This document shows, piece by piece, positions 1 through 9,436 of a stretch of DNA of 64,000 nucleotides (positions are counted from its first letter, which is position 1; each line of letters begins with the position of its first letter). The position numbers and the translations under genes were made by a program. The notes under the pieces were generated by a model, which was not told the origin of the DNA, ran no database searches, and saw only the letters and a list, made by a program, of their open reading frames with translations. The DNA comes from Zoogloea oleivorans. GTDB lineage: Bacteria > Pseudomonadota > Gammaproteobacteria > Burkholderiales > Rhodocyclaceae. The stretch covers positions 62,001 to 126,000 of the forward strand of contig JAOAUC010000055.1 of NCBI GenBank assembly GCA_030157785.1, given 5' to 3'.

Positions 1-129
1 CAGCGAGCGTTCATTCGGGTGGTCGAGAAAATGCAGCCAGGAACCCGGCCGACAGCAACTGCGCGTCACCCACCAGGCCAGCGCAAAAGCGAGCAGCGGC
101 CCAAGCAGGGCGACGTGTTCAAACCCCAT
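1..129 (-). CDS. Undecaprenyl-phosphate sugar-1-P transferase (WecA/MraY-type), 5' end only
   Basis: Only the first 43 codons lie in the window; the gene runs off the left edge. The translation starts MGFEHVALLGPLLAFALAWW, a membrane helix, and ends DHPNERSL. That last motif is typical of the first cytoplasmic loop of the WecA/WbpL/MraY family, which moves a sugar-1-phosphate from a UDP-sugar onto undecaprenyl phosphate at the inner membrane to start O-antigen or exopolysaccharide units. The ATG lies inside the last codons of the upstream epimerase gene (11-base overlap), so the two are probably translationally coupled. Family is fairly safe; sugar specificity cannot be read from this fragment. 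Confidence 0.72.
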   Translation of the reverse strand, partial: MGFEHVALLGPLLAFALAWWVTRSCCRPGSWLHFLDHPNERSL

Positions 130-1081
130 CGAGCATCTCCCGCAGTCCGTCAATCAGGCCAACTTCGGCCCGCCAGCCCAGCTCGGCCTCGATGCGCGCC
201 GGCGAGTAGCAGGCCGATCCGAGCAGGCGCTCCAGCGCCTCGCTGTCGAGGGGCACCCGCCGCCCCGCCAGGGATTCTATCAAGTCGCCACCGCGGGCCA
301 GGGCTGCCAGGGCCATCCGGGGCACCGCCCAACCCACAGGCGCCAGCCCGAGCACAACCCGCAGCGCGTCATACAGGCCACGCCCCGACGGCGTTTCCGG
401 GTGGGCCACGATGTAGGTTCGCCCGGCGGCACGCGCGTCGGCAGCCACCCTGCGCATCACGGCAACCACGTCGCTCACATGTACCAGCGAGCGCCGGTTG
501 GCGGTTTCCGGCAGCGGCGGGAAGAAGCCCCGGCGCACCAGTGTCGCCATCCGCTCCAGGTTGCCGCGGCCACCGGCGCCATACACCATGGCCAGACGCA
601 GATTGGTGACCTGCATGGCGTAGCGCTCGCCAGCCGCCAGCAACGCGTCTTCGGCTGCCCGCTTGGCACAGCCGTAGGCCGACTGCGGCGACACCGGCCA
701 GTCCTCGTCGATGCAGGCCTGGTCGGGCTCACCCATCGCCTTGACGCTGGAAAGAAAGACGAAACGCGCCACGCCGGCCCGCCCCGCCGCCTCTGCAAGC
801 GTCCGGGTGCCTTCGAAATTGACCTGCCAGTGGCGGGCCTCGTCGGCTTCACTCAAGGCACCAAAGGCATGGGCATGGCCGGCACAATGGAAAACCGTTG
901 TCACGCCAGCACAGGCCGCAGCCAGCGCCGTGGAATCGGCCAGATCACCCTCGAACTCGTCCGGTCCGACCGGCGCTCCCCGGGTCAGCACACGCACCGG
1001 ATAGCCGTCCGCCCGCAAAGCCGCCACCAGTCGGCGACCGATGAAGCCGCGGCCCCCCGTGACAAGCGCCAGCTCGTTCAG
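119..1081 (-). CDS. NAD-dependent nucleotide-sugar epimerase/dehydratase (extended SDR)
   Basis: A Rossmann-fold sugar-nucleotide epimerase or dehydratase, probably making a precursor for the neighbouring polysaccharide operon. The nucleotide-binding motif TGGRGFIG comes at the very N-terminus. The later FLSSVKAMGE strand and the YGCAK catalytic Tyr-Lys pair fit the extended SDR family (about 320 aa, normal length). The first ATG/GTG/TTG codon in frame is GTG at 1027, but starting there would delete the glycine motif. The reading frame is open upstream and has a GGAGG four bases before a CTG at 1081 that overlaps the ligase stop (CTGA). I therefore place the start at this CTG. Substrate is unknown; UDP-glucose/UDP-GlcNAc 4-epimerase-like and WbpV-like are both possible. 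Confidence 0.8.
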   Translation of the reverse strand: MNELALVTGGRGFIGRRLVAALRADGYPVRVLTRGAPVGPDEFEGDLADSTALAAACAGVTTVFHCAGHAHAFGALSEADEARHWQVNFEGTRTLAEAAGRAGVARFVFLSSVKAMGEPDQACIDEDWPVSPQSAYGCAKRAAEDALLAAGERYAMQVTNLRLAMVYGAGGRGNLERMATLVRRGFFPPLPETANRRSLVHVSDVVAVMRRVAADARAAGRTYIVAHPETPSGRGLYDALRVVLGLAPVGWAVPRMALAALARGGDLIESLAGRRVPLDSEALERLLGSACYSPARIEAELGWRAEVGLIDGLREMLDGV

Positions 1082-1947
1082 AAAGCCTCCCGGCGGCGCA
1101 GATAACTGGCGAAACGCGGCACACCGTCCTTGGTCAGCTCGCGGTACTGAAACGTCACTAGCGTGCCCACCGGCGGCGGATCGCGGCGCACGGCATCGCT
1201 GAAGCCGGTGCCGATCTCGAAGCGCACGCCGGCGGCGGTCTCGACCCGCAGCGCGCCCATCATGCCGCTCAGGCGCCCCTGGCCCGGCAGATGGGCAATC
1301 ACGGTGGCCTCGGAATCGAGCAGCGGCTTGAGCTTGAGAAGCACATCGCTGCGGCCGGTGAGATAAGGCGCGTCGGCCCGGTGCAGCATCAGGCCCTCGC
1401 CGCGCCCGGCGACGACTTCATCGAGCTTGGCCTGCAGGGCCGGCCGGTCGGCCACACGGAACTGCTCGACGGCCTGCAGCCACGGCACACCAGCGCGGGC
1501 AACGATGCCGCGGAGGCGCTCGATGCGCTCGGAGAAACTGCCGGCGCCATCCGGCTGCTCGAAAATCATGTATTTCACCCGCCGCCAGTCCTCGTCGCGC
1601 GCCTGCTTGCGGCGCACGATGCCGGACAACTCGTCAAAGCGGCCACGGCCAATCCACAGCTCTCCGTCGAGGGGCTCGGGCGGCAGGCCGGCAAGGAACC
1701 AGTCCGGCGCATTGACCAGGCGGCCACTGCGAAAGCGCAGCGTGTGGCCGTCCCAGATCGCCCGGGCACCGTCGAGTTTTTCGCTGACCCAGTAGCGGGT
1801 CACATCCACATCGCCACGCAGCACTTGGGCCAGCAACAGCGGTGGCGCGTCGGGCCCGGCCTTCGCCAGCACACAGGAAGGCCCGGCGAGGGCCAGCGCA
1901 AGCGCCGCGCAACGAAGCCAGGCGCGGCTCCGGTTTGAAGAGTTCAT
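1078..1947 (-). CDS. ligE: Exported minimal ATP-dependent DNA ligase (LigE type)
   Basis: A 289-residue protein with a signal peptide (positively charged start, then WLRCAALALALAGPSCVLA) followed by the ATP-dependent ligase core. Motif I is EKLDG with the nucleotidyl-accepting Lys, near residue 60. KYMIFEQPD fits motif III, EGLMLH motif IV, and LLKLKP motif V, followed by a small OB domain. There is no extra DNA-binding domain, which matches the periplasmic LigE/LigB-type enzymes of Neisseria and Haemophilus that are thought to mend nicks in incoming or extracellular DNA. The chosen ATG overlaps the glycosyltransferase stop (TGATG); another ATG nine bases upstream is possible. Its place in a polysaccharide operon looks incidental to function. 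Confidence 0.85.
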   Translation of the reverse strand: MNSSNRSRAWLRCAALALALAGPSCVLAKAGPDAPPLLLAQVLRGDVDVTRYWVSEKLDGARAIWDGHTLRFRSGRLVNAPDWFLAGLPPEPLDGELWIGRGRFDELSGIVRRKQARDEDWRRVKYMIFEQPDGAGSFSERIERLRGIVARAGVPWLQAVEQFRVADRPALQAKLDEVVAGRGEGLMLHRADAPYLTGRSDVLLKLKPLLDSEATVIAHLPGQGRLSGMMGALRVETAAGVRFEIGTGFSDAVRRDPPPVGTLVTFQYRELTKDGVPRFASYLRRREAF

Positions 1948-2735
1948 CAGTACCATTTCCAGCCATGCAATCGGAAGAAGGTCAGCGCCGAGCGGGCGAA
2001 CAGACCAATGTGACGCAGCCCCTTGCGGGCCGCGTGCCCTCCATGATGCACGACTTTCACGGCCGGAACATATGCGATTCGCGTTATCGCATGCACCCGC
2101 AGGCTGAGGTCGAAATCCTCGAAATACAGGAAGAAGCGGGGATCGAAGCCCTTCAGACGACGCAGTACGTCCGTCCGGAACAACATGCAGCAACCGCTGG
2201 CGATGGGTGGGTCCCACAGCACTTGGTCACCGATGAGGTCGCGCATCTCGTAGCGGGCGAGCCGCCCCTCGAAGCGATGGCGCAGCCAGCCCGGGGCAAA
2301 GCCGCGCAAGAACAGGTCGAAGACCGTCGGTACGCGCTTGCACAGGTACTGGACACGGCCGTCATCCCAGCGGGCGGCCGGCACCAGCAAACCACAGTCG
2401 GACTGCGCCCGCATGAAGGCACGGGCCTCACGCAGGGCATCGGGGGCCAGTTCGAGATCGGGGTTGAGGATCAGGTGGTAGTCACCCGCCCCTTCGAGGC
2501 TAAGGTTATGCCCGTGGCCGAAACCCACGTTGCCATGACCGGTGAAGACATGCACCTGCCAGTCGTCCGGCAGGACCAGCCCGGACAGGGCCACTTCACT
2601 GCCGCCGTTGTCGATCAGAAAAAGGTCGGGCACAAGATCAGCCGCCCGGCTTGCCACCACCAGCGACCGGAGGGTCGCCTGCAGCAGGCCGGGGTCGGCG
2701 CGGTACAGCACGATGCTGACCGTCAGGCGCTCCAT
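1947..2735 (-). CDS. Family 2 glycosyltransferase (rhamnosyltransferase-like)
   Basis: A 262-residue cytoplasmic or membrane-associated GT-A glycosyltransferase. It opens with the family 2 strand LTVSIVLY, followed by GHGNVGFGHGHNLSL and LILNPDLEL, whose Asp residues fit the metal/nucleotide site of WbbL-like rhamnosyltransferases. A C-terminal segment IASGCCMLFRTDVL carries the acceptor-side region of this family. The ATG is preceded by AGGAAAGG at good spacing, so the longer upstream reading frame is not needed. It is co-directional with the epimerases and the WecA-type gene and probably adds a sugar to the same surface glycan; donor and acceptor are not predictable. Confidence 0.85.
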   Translation of the reverse strand: MERLTVSIVLYRADPGLLQATLRSLVVASRAADLVPDLFLIDNGGSEVALSGLVLPDDWQVHVFTGHGNVGFGHGHNLSLEGAGDYHLILNPDLELAPDALREARAFMRAQSDCGLLVPAARWDDGRVQYLCKRVPTVFDLFLRGFAPGWLRHRFEGRLARYEMRDLIGDQVLWDPPIASGCCMLFRTDVLRRLKGFDPRFFLYFEDFDLSLRVHAITRIAYVPAVKVVHHGGHAARKGLRHIGLFARSALTFFRLHGWKWY

Positions 2736-2787
2736 GAACACCTTTCCTGGAATCCGGGGAGCGGGCCCCGGCCCCGCAGGAACAGAC

Positions 2788-3795
2788 TCAAACCTTGTAG
2801 TAGCTCCGGTACCACTCGACGAAGCGGCCGATACCCTCCGGCACCGGGGTCGCCGGCACGAAGCCGGTCCAGGCGTTGAGCGCGTCGGTGTTGGCGTAGG
2901 TGGCCGGCACGTCGCCATCCTGCAGCGGCATGAAGTTCTTCTCGGCCTTCTGGCCCAGCGCGTCCTCGATGGCTTCGACGAACCCCATCAGTTCGACCGG
3001 GTTGTTGTTGCCGATGTTGAACACACGGTACGGCACGTTGCTGGTGCCCGGATCAGGCTGATTGGCGTTGTAGGCTGCATCCGGCTCGGCCACGTGGTCG
3101 AGGGTCTTGATGACGCCCTGCACGATGTCGTCCACGAAGGTGAAGTCACGCTTCATCTTGCCGTGGTTGAACACGTCGATGGGACGGCCTTCGATGATCG
3201 CCTTGGTGAACAGGAACAGGGCCATGTCCGGACGACCCCACGGACCATACACGGTAAAGAAGCGCAGGCCGGTGGTGGGCAGGCCGTACAGGTGGCTGTA
3301 GGTGTGGGCCATCAGCTCGTTGGCCTTCTTGGTGGCGGCGTAGATGCTCACCGGATGGTCCACGCTGTCGTGCTCGGAGAACGGCATCTTGGTGTTGCCG
3401 CCGTACACGCTGGAACTGCTGGCATACACCAGGTGCTTGACCTTGCCGTAGCGACAGCCTTCCAGGATGTTCATGAAGCCCACCACGTTGCTCTCGATGT
3501 AGGCCTGGGGATTGACCAGCGAGTAGCGCACACCGGCCTGGGCGGCCAGGTGGATGACCTTGTCGAACTGCTCTTCAGCGAAGAGTTTCTTCATGCCTTC
3601 GTTGTCCGACACGTCCATTTTCACGAAACGGAAGTTCTCGTGGGGCGTCAGGCGGGCCAGGCGGTCGTGCTTGAGCTGGACTTCGTAATAGTCATTGAGG
3701 TTGTCGAGACCAACCACGTGATCGCCTCGTGCCAGCAGGAGCTGGCTGGTGTGCATGCCGATAAAACCGGCTGCGCCGGTAACGAGAATTTTCAT
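2788..3795 (-). CDS. UDP-glucuronate 4-epimerase
   Basis: A 335-residue extended SDR that probably interconverts UDP-glucuronate and UDP-galacturonate. It starts [18 protein letters not shown] (nucleotide-binding glycines), continues with [13 protein letters not shown] and [11 protein letters not shown], and has the catalytic Tyr-Lys pair in YAATK. The RYS and RPDMA segments are typical of the LpsL/Cap1J subgroup acting on UDP-uronic acids. Length fits the family. This is the first gene of the minus-strand polysaccharide operon; the gap to waaA (3796-3983) must hold divergent promoters. GalA would be available for O-antigen, capsule or lipopolysaccharide core. Confidence 0.88.
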   Translation of the reverse strand: MKILVTGAAGFIGMHTSQLLLARGDHVVGLDNLNDYYEVQLKHDRLARLTPHENFRFVKMDVSDNEGMKKLFAEEQFDKVIHLAAQAGVRYSLVNPQAYIESNVVGFMNILEGCRYGKVKHLVYASSSSVYGGNTKMPFSEHDSVDHPVSIYAATKKANELMAHTYSHLYGLPTTGLRFFTVYGPWGRPDMALFLFTKAIIEGRPIDVFNHGKMKRDFTFVDDIVQGVIKTLDHVAEPDAAYNANQPDPGTSNVPYRVFNIGNNNPVELMGFVEAIEDALGQKAEKNFMPLQDGDVPATYANTDALNAWTGFVPATPVPEGIGRFVEWYRSYYKV

Positions 3796-3948
3796 GGTCG
3801 GGGAAAGCCTGAGTTGTTGAAATCGGTTCCAGCCTGCGCAGGCGAAAAAACGACGCCCGGATACGCGGCCAGCAGCGCGGCATTTTCGCACGTGCGCATG
3901 GCAGGGTAAATCCGCTGCATGCCCTATCCGTGGCATCTGTAACGACTT

Positions 3949-3954
3949 TATACT
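3949..3954 (+). promoter_or_regulatory. waaA: Possible -10 box for waaA
   Basis: TATACT 30 bases before the proposed TTG start of waaA, with no good -35 hexamer at the usual distance. If used, transcription would begin around 3961. That would leave the in-frame GTG at 3930 outside the message and supports the downstream TTG as the real start. Confidence 0.3.
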
Positions 3955-3983
3955 TCAAGCCCCCGGCAGCAACCCCTATCCCC

Positions 3984-5276
3984 TTGATCCTTCGCACGCT
4001 TTACACTGCCATCTGGTACCTGGCCGCCCCGCTGATCCTGCTGCGCCTGGCCTGGCGCGCGCGCCGCCAGCCCGAATACCTGCAACACCTCGGCGAACGG
4101 GTCGGACGCTACCGGACCCGCATGGCCGGGCCGGTGATCTGGCTGCATGCCGTATCCGTCGGCGAAACCCGCGCCTGCGCCCCGCTGCTGCATGCCCTGC
4201 TGGAAGCCCACCCGGACTACAGCGTGCTGCTGACCCACATGACGCCCACCGGCCGGGCCACCGCCGCAGAACTCTTTGGCGAGCTCGCCCCGCGGGTGCA
4301 AAGCGTCTACCTGCCCTACGACGTGCCGTGGGCAATCCGGCGTTTCCTGCGCCACTTCCATCCGCGCATCGGCATCCTGATGGAAACGGAACTGTGGCCA
4401 AACCTGATCGAAGGCTGCCGGCGCAGCAACACCCCGCTGACCATGGTCAACGCCCGCCTGTCGGAGCGCTCCGCTCGCGGCTACGGGCGCATCGGCAGCC
4501 TGGCCCGCAACGCCTTCGCCCGCCTGAGTGCCATCGGCGCCCAGACCGAAGGCGACAGCCGCCGCATGGCCGAACTGGGCGCCCGCAACCTGCTGGTCAC
4601 CGGCAACATCAAGTTCGACATCGCCCCACCGGCCGAAATGCTGGCCCTCGGCGCCAATTTCCGTAACCGCTTCGGCCCGCAGCGCCAGGTTATCGTTGCC
4701 GCAAGCACCCGGGAAGGCGAAGAAGGCCCGCTGCTCGAAACCTTCGCACGCCTGTGCGCCCCCGACGTGCTGCTGATACTGGTGCCCCGCCACCCCCAGC
4801 GCTTCGACGAGGTGGCAAAGCTGGTCAAGCGCGCCGGCCTCAAAGTGCAACGGCGCTCCCGCGACGTGCCCGTGATGGCCGACACCCGGGTATGGCTGGG
4901 CGATTCAATGGGCGAGATGTATGCCTACTACAGCGCCGCCGACGTGGCGCTGATCGGCGGATCGTGGGAGAAGCTCGGCGGGCAGAACCCCATCGAAGCC
5001 ACGGCCGTCGGCTGTCCGGTGATCGTCGGGCCTCACACCTTCAATTTCTCGGCGGTGTGCAATCAGGCCATCGAAGCCGGAGCGGCTGTGCGTGCCGACA
5101 ACATCGAGGACGGCCTGCACTTGGCGCTGACAATCCTCGGCAGCCCGGCACGGCGCAAGGCCATGGGCGAGGCCGGCCGCAACTTTGCCCAGTCCCACCG
5201 GGGCGCTACCACCCGCACCATTGACCTGCTCACGCCCCTCCTCAAGACCGCCCGGCCACGCAAGCCGGGGCGGTAG
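3984..5276 (+). CDS. waaA: 3-deoxy-D-manno-octulosonic acid (Kdo) transferase
   Basis: Transfers Kdo from CMP-Kdo to lipid IVA on the inner face of the inner membrane, the first core step of lipopolysaccharide. The protein has an N-terminal membrane anchor (LRTLYTAIWYLAAPLILLRL), then WLHAVSVGE, GILMETELWPN and a C-terminal GT-B domain with GGSWEKLGGQNPIEA, all hallmarks of the GT30 family. From TTG 3984 it is 430 aa, the usual length. An in-frame GTG at 3930 would add an 18-residue tail upstream of the membrane helix, which the family lacks. No strong ribosome site precedes either start, so the exact start is uncertain. It stands alone, diverging from the epimerase operon. Confidence 0.93.
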   Translation: MILRTLYTAIWYLAAPLILLRLAWRARRQPEYLQHLGERVGRYRTRMAGPVIWLHAVSVGETRACAPLLHALLEAHPDYSVLLTHMTPTGRATAAELFGELAPRVQSVYLPYDVPWAIRRFLRHFHPRIGILMETELWPNLIEGCRRSNTPLTMVNARLSERSARGYGRIGSLARNAFARLSAIGAQTEGDSRRMAELGARNLLVTGNIKFDIAPPAEMLALGANFRNRFGPQRQVIVAASTREGEEGPLLETFARLCAPDVLLILVPRHPQRFDEVAKLVKRAGLKVQRRSRDVPVMADTRVWLGDSMGEMYAYYSAADVALIGGSWEKLGGQNPIEATAVGCPVIVGPHTFNFSAVCNQAIEAGAAVRADNIEDGLHLALTILGSPARRKAMGEAGRNFAQSHRGATTRTIDLLTPLLKTARPRKPGR

Positions 5277-5277
5277 C

Positions 5278-6171
5278 TCAGGCGCCGGGATTGAGCAGGT
5301 AATCCAGCGCCCAGCCCGTGAAGATCGCGGCCCCGACCCAGTTGTTGTGCAGGAAGGCCTTGAAGCACCTGGGCCGGTCACGTTCGCGGATCAGCGTGTA
5401 GTGGTAGCCCATGATGCCGGCCGCCACCACCAGCCCGGCGACAAAAGCTGCACCCCGCCCGGTGACCAGCCCGACCCAGCCGACCAGCAGCAGGGTCAGC
5501 GCATAGCAGGCCATGATCGCCGTCACCTCGAAGCGCCCGAAGGTGATGGCCGAAGTCTTGATGCCGATCTTCAGGTCATCCGGACGATCCACCATCGCGT
5601 ATTCAGTATCGTAGGCCACCGCCCAGAAGATATTGGCAATCAGCAGCACCCAGCCCACCAGCGGCACCTCACCCTGCAGCGCCGCAAAAGACATCGGAAT
5701 GCCGAAACCGAAAGCGATGCCCAGGTAGGCCTGGGGGATGGCCAGGAAGCGCTTGGTGAAAGGGTAGCTGCCCGCCAGGAAGAGCGCCGGCACGCTAAGC
5801 GCAATGGTCAGGCCGTTGAGCGGCAGGATCAGCAGGAAGGACAGCACCGACAGGCCGACGGCCAGCAGCAGCGCCTCCTTCGGGCTGACCCGCCCGGCCG
5901 CCAGCGGCCGGTTGCGGGTGCGTTCCACGTGGCCGTCGAAGTTGCGGTCGGCGTAGTCGTTGATCACGCAGCCGGCCGAACGCATCAGCACCGTGCCAAC
6001 CACGAAGATGGCCACCACCAGCAGCGACGGCCGCCCGGCGCCGGCCACCCACAGCGCCCACAGGGTCGGCCACAGCAGCAGCAGGATGCCGATGGGCTTG
6101 TCGAGGCGCATCAGTTTTTCGTATTCGGACAGGCGCTGGCTCAGGGTCAGGGACGGGGTCGAGGAAGTCAT
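5278..6171 (-). CDS. ubiA: 4-hydroxybenzoate polyprenyltransferase
   Basis: An inner-membrane prenyltransferase that attaches the polyprenyl tail to 4-hydroxybenzoate in ubiquinone synthesis. It is 297 aa with about eight hydrophobic segments. Both Asp-rich motifs that hold the Mg-diphosphate are present: [10 protein letters not shown] near residue 75, and [13 protein letters not shown] near residue 195. It starts [20 protein letters not shown], and its ATG overlaps the end of ubiC (ATGA), so the two ubiquinone genes form a coupled pair. The stop lies one base from the convergent waaA stop. Confidence 0.95.
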   Translation of the reverse strand: MTSSTPSLTLSQRLSEYEKLMRLDKPIGILLLLWPTLWALWVAGAGRPSLLVVAIFVVGTVLMRSAGCVINDYADRNFDGHVERTRNRPLAAGRVSPKEALLLAVGLSVLSFLLILPLNGLTIALSVPALFLAGSYPFTKRFLAIPQAYLGIAFGFGIPMSFAALQGEVPLVGWVLLIANIFWAVAYDTEYAMVDRPDDLKIGIKTSAITFGRFEVTAIMACYALTLLLVGWVGLVTGRGAAFVAGLVVAAGIMGYHYTLIRERDRPRCFKAFLHNNWVGAAIFTGWALDYLLNPGA

Positions 6172-6722
6172 GGGGCCAGGTTCAGGATTGCAGGCAAAAA
6201 GATTTCGGTGATCAGGAGCGGCACGCCGCCCCGGTGAAAGGCCGAACGCCGCGCCCACAGGGCGGGCAGATCGTCATGGCCGGTGGCGCGCGCGGCATGA
6301 TGCCAGCGCGAATCGCGGGCATCCAGGCGGGCCGCCTCCAGCGGCGCACGGCGCACCCGCGGATCATCGAACAGCACCGCCGCCAGCGGCCGCCCGCCCA
6401 GGCCGCGCAACAGGTGCCAGGCGGCCGGAACCGTCGTCTCCGCCACCAGCGAGCGGGCGAACACCACCGGCTCGCCGTCGGCGATCAGCAGCACTTCGCG
6501 CTGCCACACGCTGCCGTGGCGATGCACACCGAGGGCCGCCAGCTCGTCGGGCAGCACGGCGCCCTTGCCCTGAAAAACCACCTGCAACGAAAACTGCCCG
6601 CAGCGGGCCCGGATACGTGCGGTGAGCGAACTATCGTCGGTCAGCCAGCCGCGCATGCCGCGCGGCGCACGCCAGGCCGCCATACGGAAGGGATCACGGC
6701 CCGGAAAATGGGCGAGGGTCAT
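6168..6722 (-). CDS. ubiC: Chorismate pyruvate-lyase
   Basis: Cleaves chorismate into 4-hydroxybenzoate and pyruvate, the first step of ubiquinone synthesis in the cytoplasm. The 184-residue product has the UbiC pattern: [12 protein letters not shown] near the N-terminus, the WQREVLL strand with the conserved Arg, and [10 protein letters not shown] at the C-terminus holding the conserved Glu. It directly precedes and overlaps ubiA. The genome has a second possible source of hydroxybenzoate in the XanB2-like chorismatase at 28180-29205. Confidence 0.93.
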   Translation of the reverse strand: MTLAHFPGRDPFRMAAWRAPRGMRGWLTDDSSLTARIRARCGQFSLQVVFQGKGAVLPDELAALGVHRHGSVWQREVLLIADGEPVVFARSLVAETTVPAAWHLLRGLGGRPLAAVLFDDPRVRRAPLEAARLDARDSRWHHAARATGHDDLPALWARRSAFHRGGVPLLITEIFLPAILNLAP

Positions 6723-6806
6723 GGAAAGCGGAAAAGGGTTGAAGCGGGCGCAATTGTAGGGGGTCAGGGCACGACTTTGTAAGGGCGAACACCCACCGCC
6801 GCACCC

Positions 6807-8915
6807 TCACGCCTTGAGCAGCGAGGCGCGTCCGCCGAACCAGCGCGCGGTCACCGCGTCGGCCACCCGCGGCGCGTCCTGCAGGATTTCCTCGGCCAGT
6901 CCGCGGGCGATTTCCACGAGGCCGGCGTCTTCTTCCAGGTCGGCATAGCGCAGCAGCGGCACGCCGCTCTGGCGGGCACCGATGAATTCGCCGGGGCCGC
7001 GGATGCGCAGATCCTCGCGGGCGATGATGAAGCCGTCGGTGTGCTCGTAGATCGCCTTGAGGCGCTCGCGGCCGGTTTGCGACAGCGGCTGGGCAAAGAT
7101 CAGGATGCAGGCCGACTCATGGGCCCCGCGCCCCACGCGCCCGCGCAACTGGTGAAGCTGGGCGAGGCCGAAGCGTTCGGCGTGCTCGATGACCATCAGG
7201 CTGGCGTTGGGCACGTCCACGCCCACCTCGATCACAGTGGTGGCCACCAGCACCTGGATCTGCCCTGCCACGAAGGCGGCCATGGTGGCGGATTTTTCGT
7301 CGTTCTTGAGGCGCCCGTGCACCAGCCCGATCGCCAGCTCGGGCAGCTCGGCGGACAGCGTTTCGTAGGTCTCCTGGGCGGTCTTGAGCTGCAGCGCCTC
7401 GGACTCCTCGATCAGCGGGCACACCCAGTAGGCCTGCCGGCCCTTCAGGCAGGCCTCGCGGACGCGCTGGACCACCTCGTCGCGACGCTCGTCCTTGATC
7501 AGCTTGGTGACGATGGGCGTGCGCCCCGGCGGCAGCTCGTCGAGCACCGACACGTCGAGGTCGGCGTAGTAGCTCATGGCCAGCGTGCGCGGGATCGGCG
7601 TGGCCGACATCATCAGCATGTGCGGCGACTCGCCGGCGACGCCCTTCTCGCGCAGGGCCAGGCGCTGGCGGACGCCGAAGCGGTGCTGCTCGTCCACCAC
7701 CGCCAGGGCCAGCCGCGGCAGCACCACCGGGTCTTCGATGAGTGCGTGAGTGCCCACTGCCAGCAGGGTCTCGCCAGAAGCGAGGCGCGCCATCGTGGCC
7801 TCGCGCTCCCTCTTCTTGCGGCTGCCGGACAGCCAGGCCACCTCGATGCCCATCGGCTTGAGCCAGTCGGTGAGCTTGCGATAATGCTGTTCGGCGAGGA
7901 TTTCGGTCGGTGCCATCAGTACCGCCTGACGACCGTTTTCGGCCGCCTGCAGCATGGCCAGTGCAGCCACGCAGGTCTTGCCGCTGCCCACGTCGCCCTG
8001 CAGCAAACGCTGCATCGGGTGGTCGGAGGCCAGATCGCGGGAGATTTCGGCAAAGGCGCGGCTCTGCGCGCCGGTCAGCGCGAAGGGCAGTTGCGCCAGC
8101 AGATCGCGGGTCAGACGCTGCCGGTGCGGCAGGCTGCGGGCGTTCTTGGCGCGGCGAGCGGCGTAGGCCCGGCGCAGGGAAATCTGCTGGGCCAGCAGCT
8201 CGTCGAGCTTGATGCGCTGCCAGGCCGGATGCCCCCGGTCTTCCATGTCGAGCGCCGACACCGACGGCGGCGGCGCGTGGAGCAGGCGCAGGGCGTCGGG
8301 CAGCGCCGGCATGTTGAGGCGCTGGCGCAGCACCGGCGACAGGTCGTCATTCACGGTATTGTGGCGCAGCGCCCCGCCAATCAGCTTGCGCAGGGCCGAC
8401 TGGGCCAGCCCGGCGGTGGTCGGATACACCGGCGTCAGGCTCTCCGGCAGCGACTCGCCCTCGCTCACCGGCTTGACTCGCGGATGGATCATTTCGGCGC
8501 CGAAGAAACCGTCGCGCACTTCGCCAAAAATGCGCAGCCGCGCGCCCACCGCCAGTTGCTTCTGCTGGCTGGGGTAAAAATGCACGAAGCGCAGCATCAC
8601 CTCGCCGCTGGCGTCGGCGGCACGGGCCACCAGCTGACGACGCGGACGCAGCGTCACCTCGCTGGACAGCACTTCCACCTCGCACTGCACATGCACGCCG
8701 GCACGGGCGTCGGCCAGCATGGTCAGGCGGGTTTCGTCCTCGTAGCGCAGGGGCAGGTGGAGGATCAGGTCGGAGACGGCAAAGATGTCGATCTTCGCCA
8801 GGCGCTCGGCGAGCTGCGGCCCGACGCCCGGCCAGCCGCGCACGGCAGGCTTCTTTGGCGACGGAGGCGCGGGTTCGGCCGGCGCAGTGCCGGCTGGCTC
8901 GACGAGCACGGGCAA
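6807..8915 (-). CDS. recG: ATP-dependent DNA helicase RecG
   Basis: A 702-residue helicase that remodels stalled replication forks and Holliday junctions. The N-terminal wedge (OB-fold) domain spans roughly residues 25-250. The superfamily 2 motor follows: Walker A LLQGDVGSGKTCVA near residue 305, the DEQH box in VVDEQHRFG, and motif VI LHQLRGRVGRG near 600. Length and order fit RecG well. The gene is followed closely upstream by ridA on the same strand with a three-base gap, so they may share a transcript. The start MPVLVEPAG carries a Pro/Ala-rich leader before the wedge domain. Confidence 0.97.
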   Translation of the reverse strand: MPVLVEPAGTAPAEPAPPSPKKPAVRGWPGVGPQLAERLAKIDIFAVSDLILHLPLRYEDETRLTMLADARAGVHVQCEVEVLSSEVTLRPRRQLVARAADASGEVMLRFVHFYPSQQKQLAVGARLRIFGEVRDGFFGAEMIHPRVKPVSEGESLPESLTPVYPTTAGLAQSALRKLIGGALRHNTVNDDLSPVLRQRLNMPALPDALRLLHAPPPSVSALDMEDRGHPAWQRIKLDELLAQQISLRRAYAARRAKNARSLPHRQRLTRDLLAQLPFALTGAQSRAFAEISRDLASDHPMQRLLQGDVGSGKTCVAALAMLQAAENGRQAVLMAPTEILAEQHYRKLTDWLKPMGIEVAWLSGSRKKREREATMARLASGETLLAVGTHALIEDPVVLPRLALAVVDEQHRFGVRQRLALREKGVAGESPHMLMMSATPIPRTLAMSYYADLDVSVLDELPPGRTPIVTKLIKDERRDEVVQRVREACLKGRQAYWVCPLIEESEALQLKTAQETYETLSAELPELAIGLVHGRLKNDEKSATMAAFVAGQIQVLVATTVIEVGVDVPNASLMVIEHAERFGLAQLHQLRGRVGRGAHESACILIFAQPLSQTGRERLKAIYEHTDGFIIAREDLRIRGPGEFIGARQSGVPLLRYADLEEDAGLVEIARGLAEEILQDAPRVADAVTARWFGGRASLLKA

Positions 8916-8918
8916 GAT

Positions 8919-9299
8919 TCAGCCGATGACCAGGATAGCGTCGGATTCGACCACCGCGCCGCGGGGCAGCTCCTTCACGCCGACGGCAGCGCGGGCCGGG
9001 TAGGGCTCGGTGAAATAGCGGGCCATCACTTCGTTCACCTTGGCAAAGTTGGCCAGGTCGGTCAGGTAGATGGTCAGCTTGACCGCGTCGGCCAGCGAAC
9101 CGCCGGATGCCTCGGCCACCGCCTTGAGGTTCTCGAAGACGCGTACCGTCTGCGCTTCGAAGCCTTCGACCAGCTGCATGGAAACCGGATCGAAGCCGAT
9201 CTGGCCGGACAGGTAGACCGTGTTGCCGGCCTTGACGGCCTGGGAGTAGGTGCCAATGGCGGCGGGCGCGTTCGGGGTGGCGATGATCTGCTTGCTCAT
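8919..9299 (-). CDS. ridA: RidA family enamine/imine deaminase
   Basis: A 126-residue cytosolic protein that hydrolyses reactive enamine/imine intermediates such as 2-aminoacrylate from PLP enzymes. It has the family signature order: [20 protein letters not shown] at the N-terminus, [10 protein letters not shown], and near the C-terminus [18 protein letters not shown], with the conserved Arg that binds the carboxylate. The chosen start [12 protein letters not shown] matches the family length; an in-frame upstream extension is GC-rich noise. It lies three bases before recG on the same strand. Confidence 0.94.
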   Translation of the reverse strand: MSKQIIATPNAPAAIGTYSQAVKAGNTVYLSGQIGFDPVSMQLVEGFEAQTVRVFENLKAVAEASGGSLADAVKLTIYLTDLANFAKVNEVMARYFTEPYPARAAVGVKELPRGAVVESDAILVIG

Positions 9300-9436
9300 G
9301 GAAATACTCCGTAAAGGGGGCTGTGGATTCGGTAAAAAACTCGCGCCATGGAGTTTACCCTGCTCCAGTCCGGCGCACGGCAGTGGCAAGATGACGAATT
9401 GCGCCTTTGTCGCCCATCCCGCCGCCGCCCATCGCC

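Noticed and set aside
3930-3983. GTG 3930 as the waaA start
   Set aside because: It would add 18 residues before the membrane anchor that the family lacks, and a -10-like box at 3949-3954 lies downstream of it.
7041-9314. A 757-codon plus-strand frame opposite recG and ridA
   Set aside because: It is a GC-rich antisense shadow. The minus-strand genes are clear RecG and RidA, and the frame has a His/Gln/Gly-rich composition without domains.
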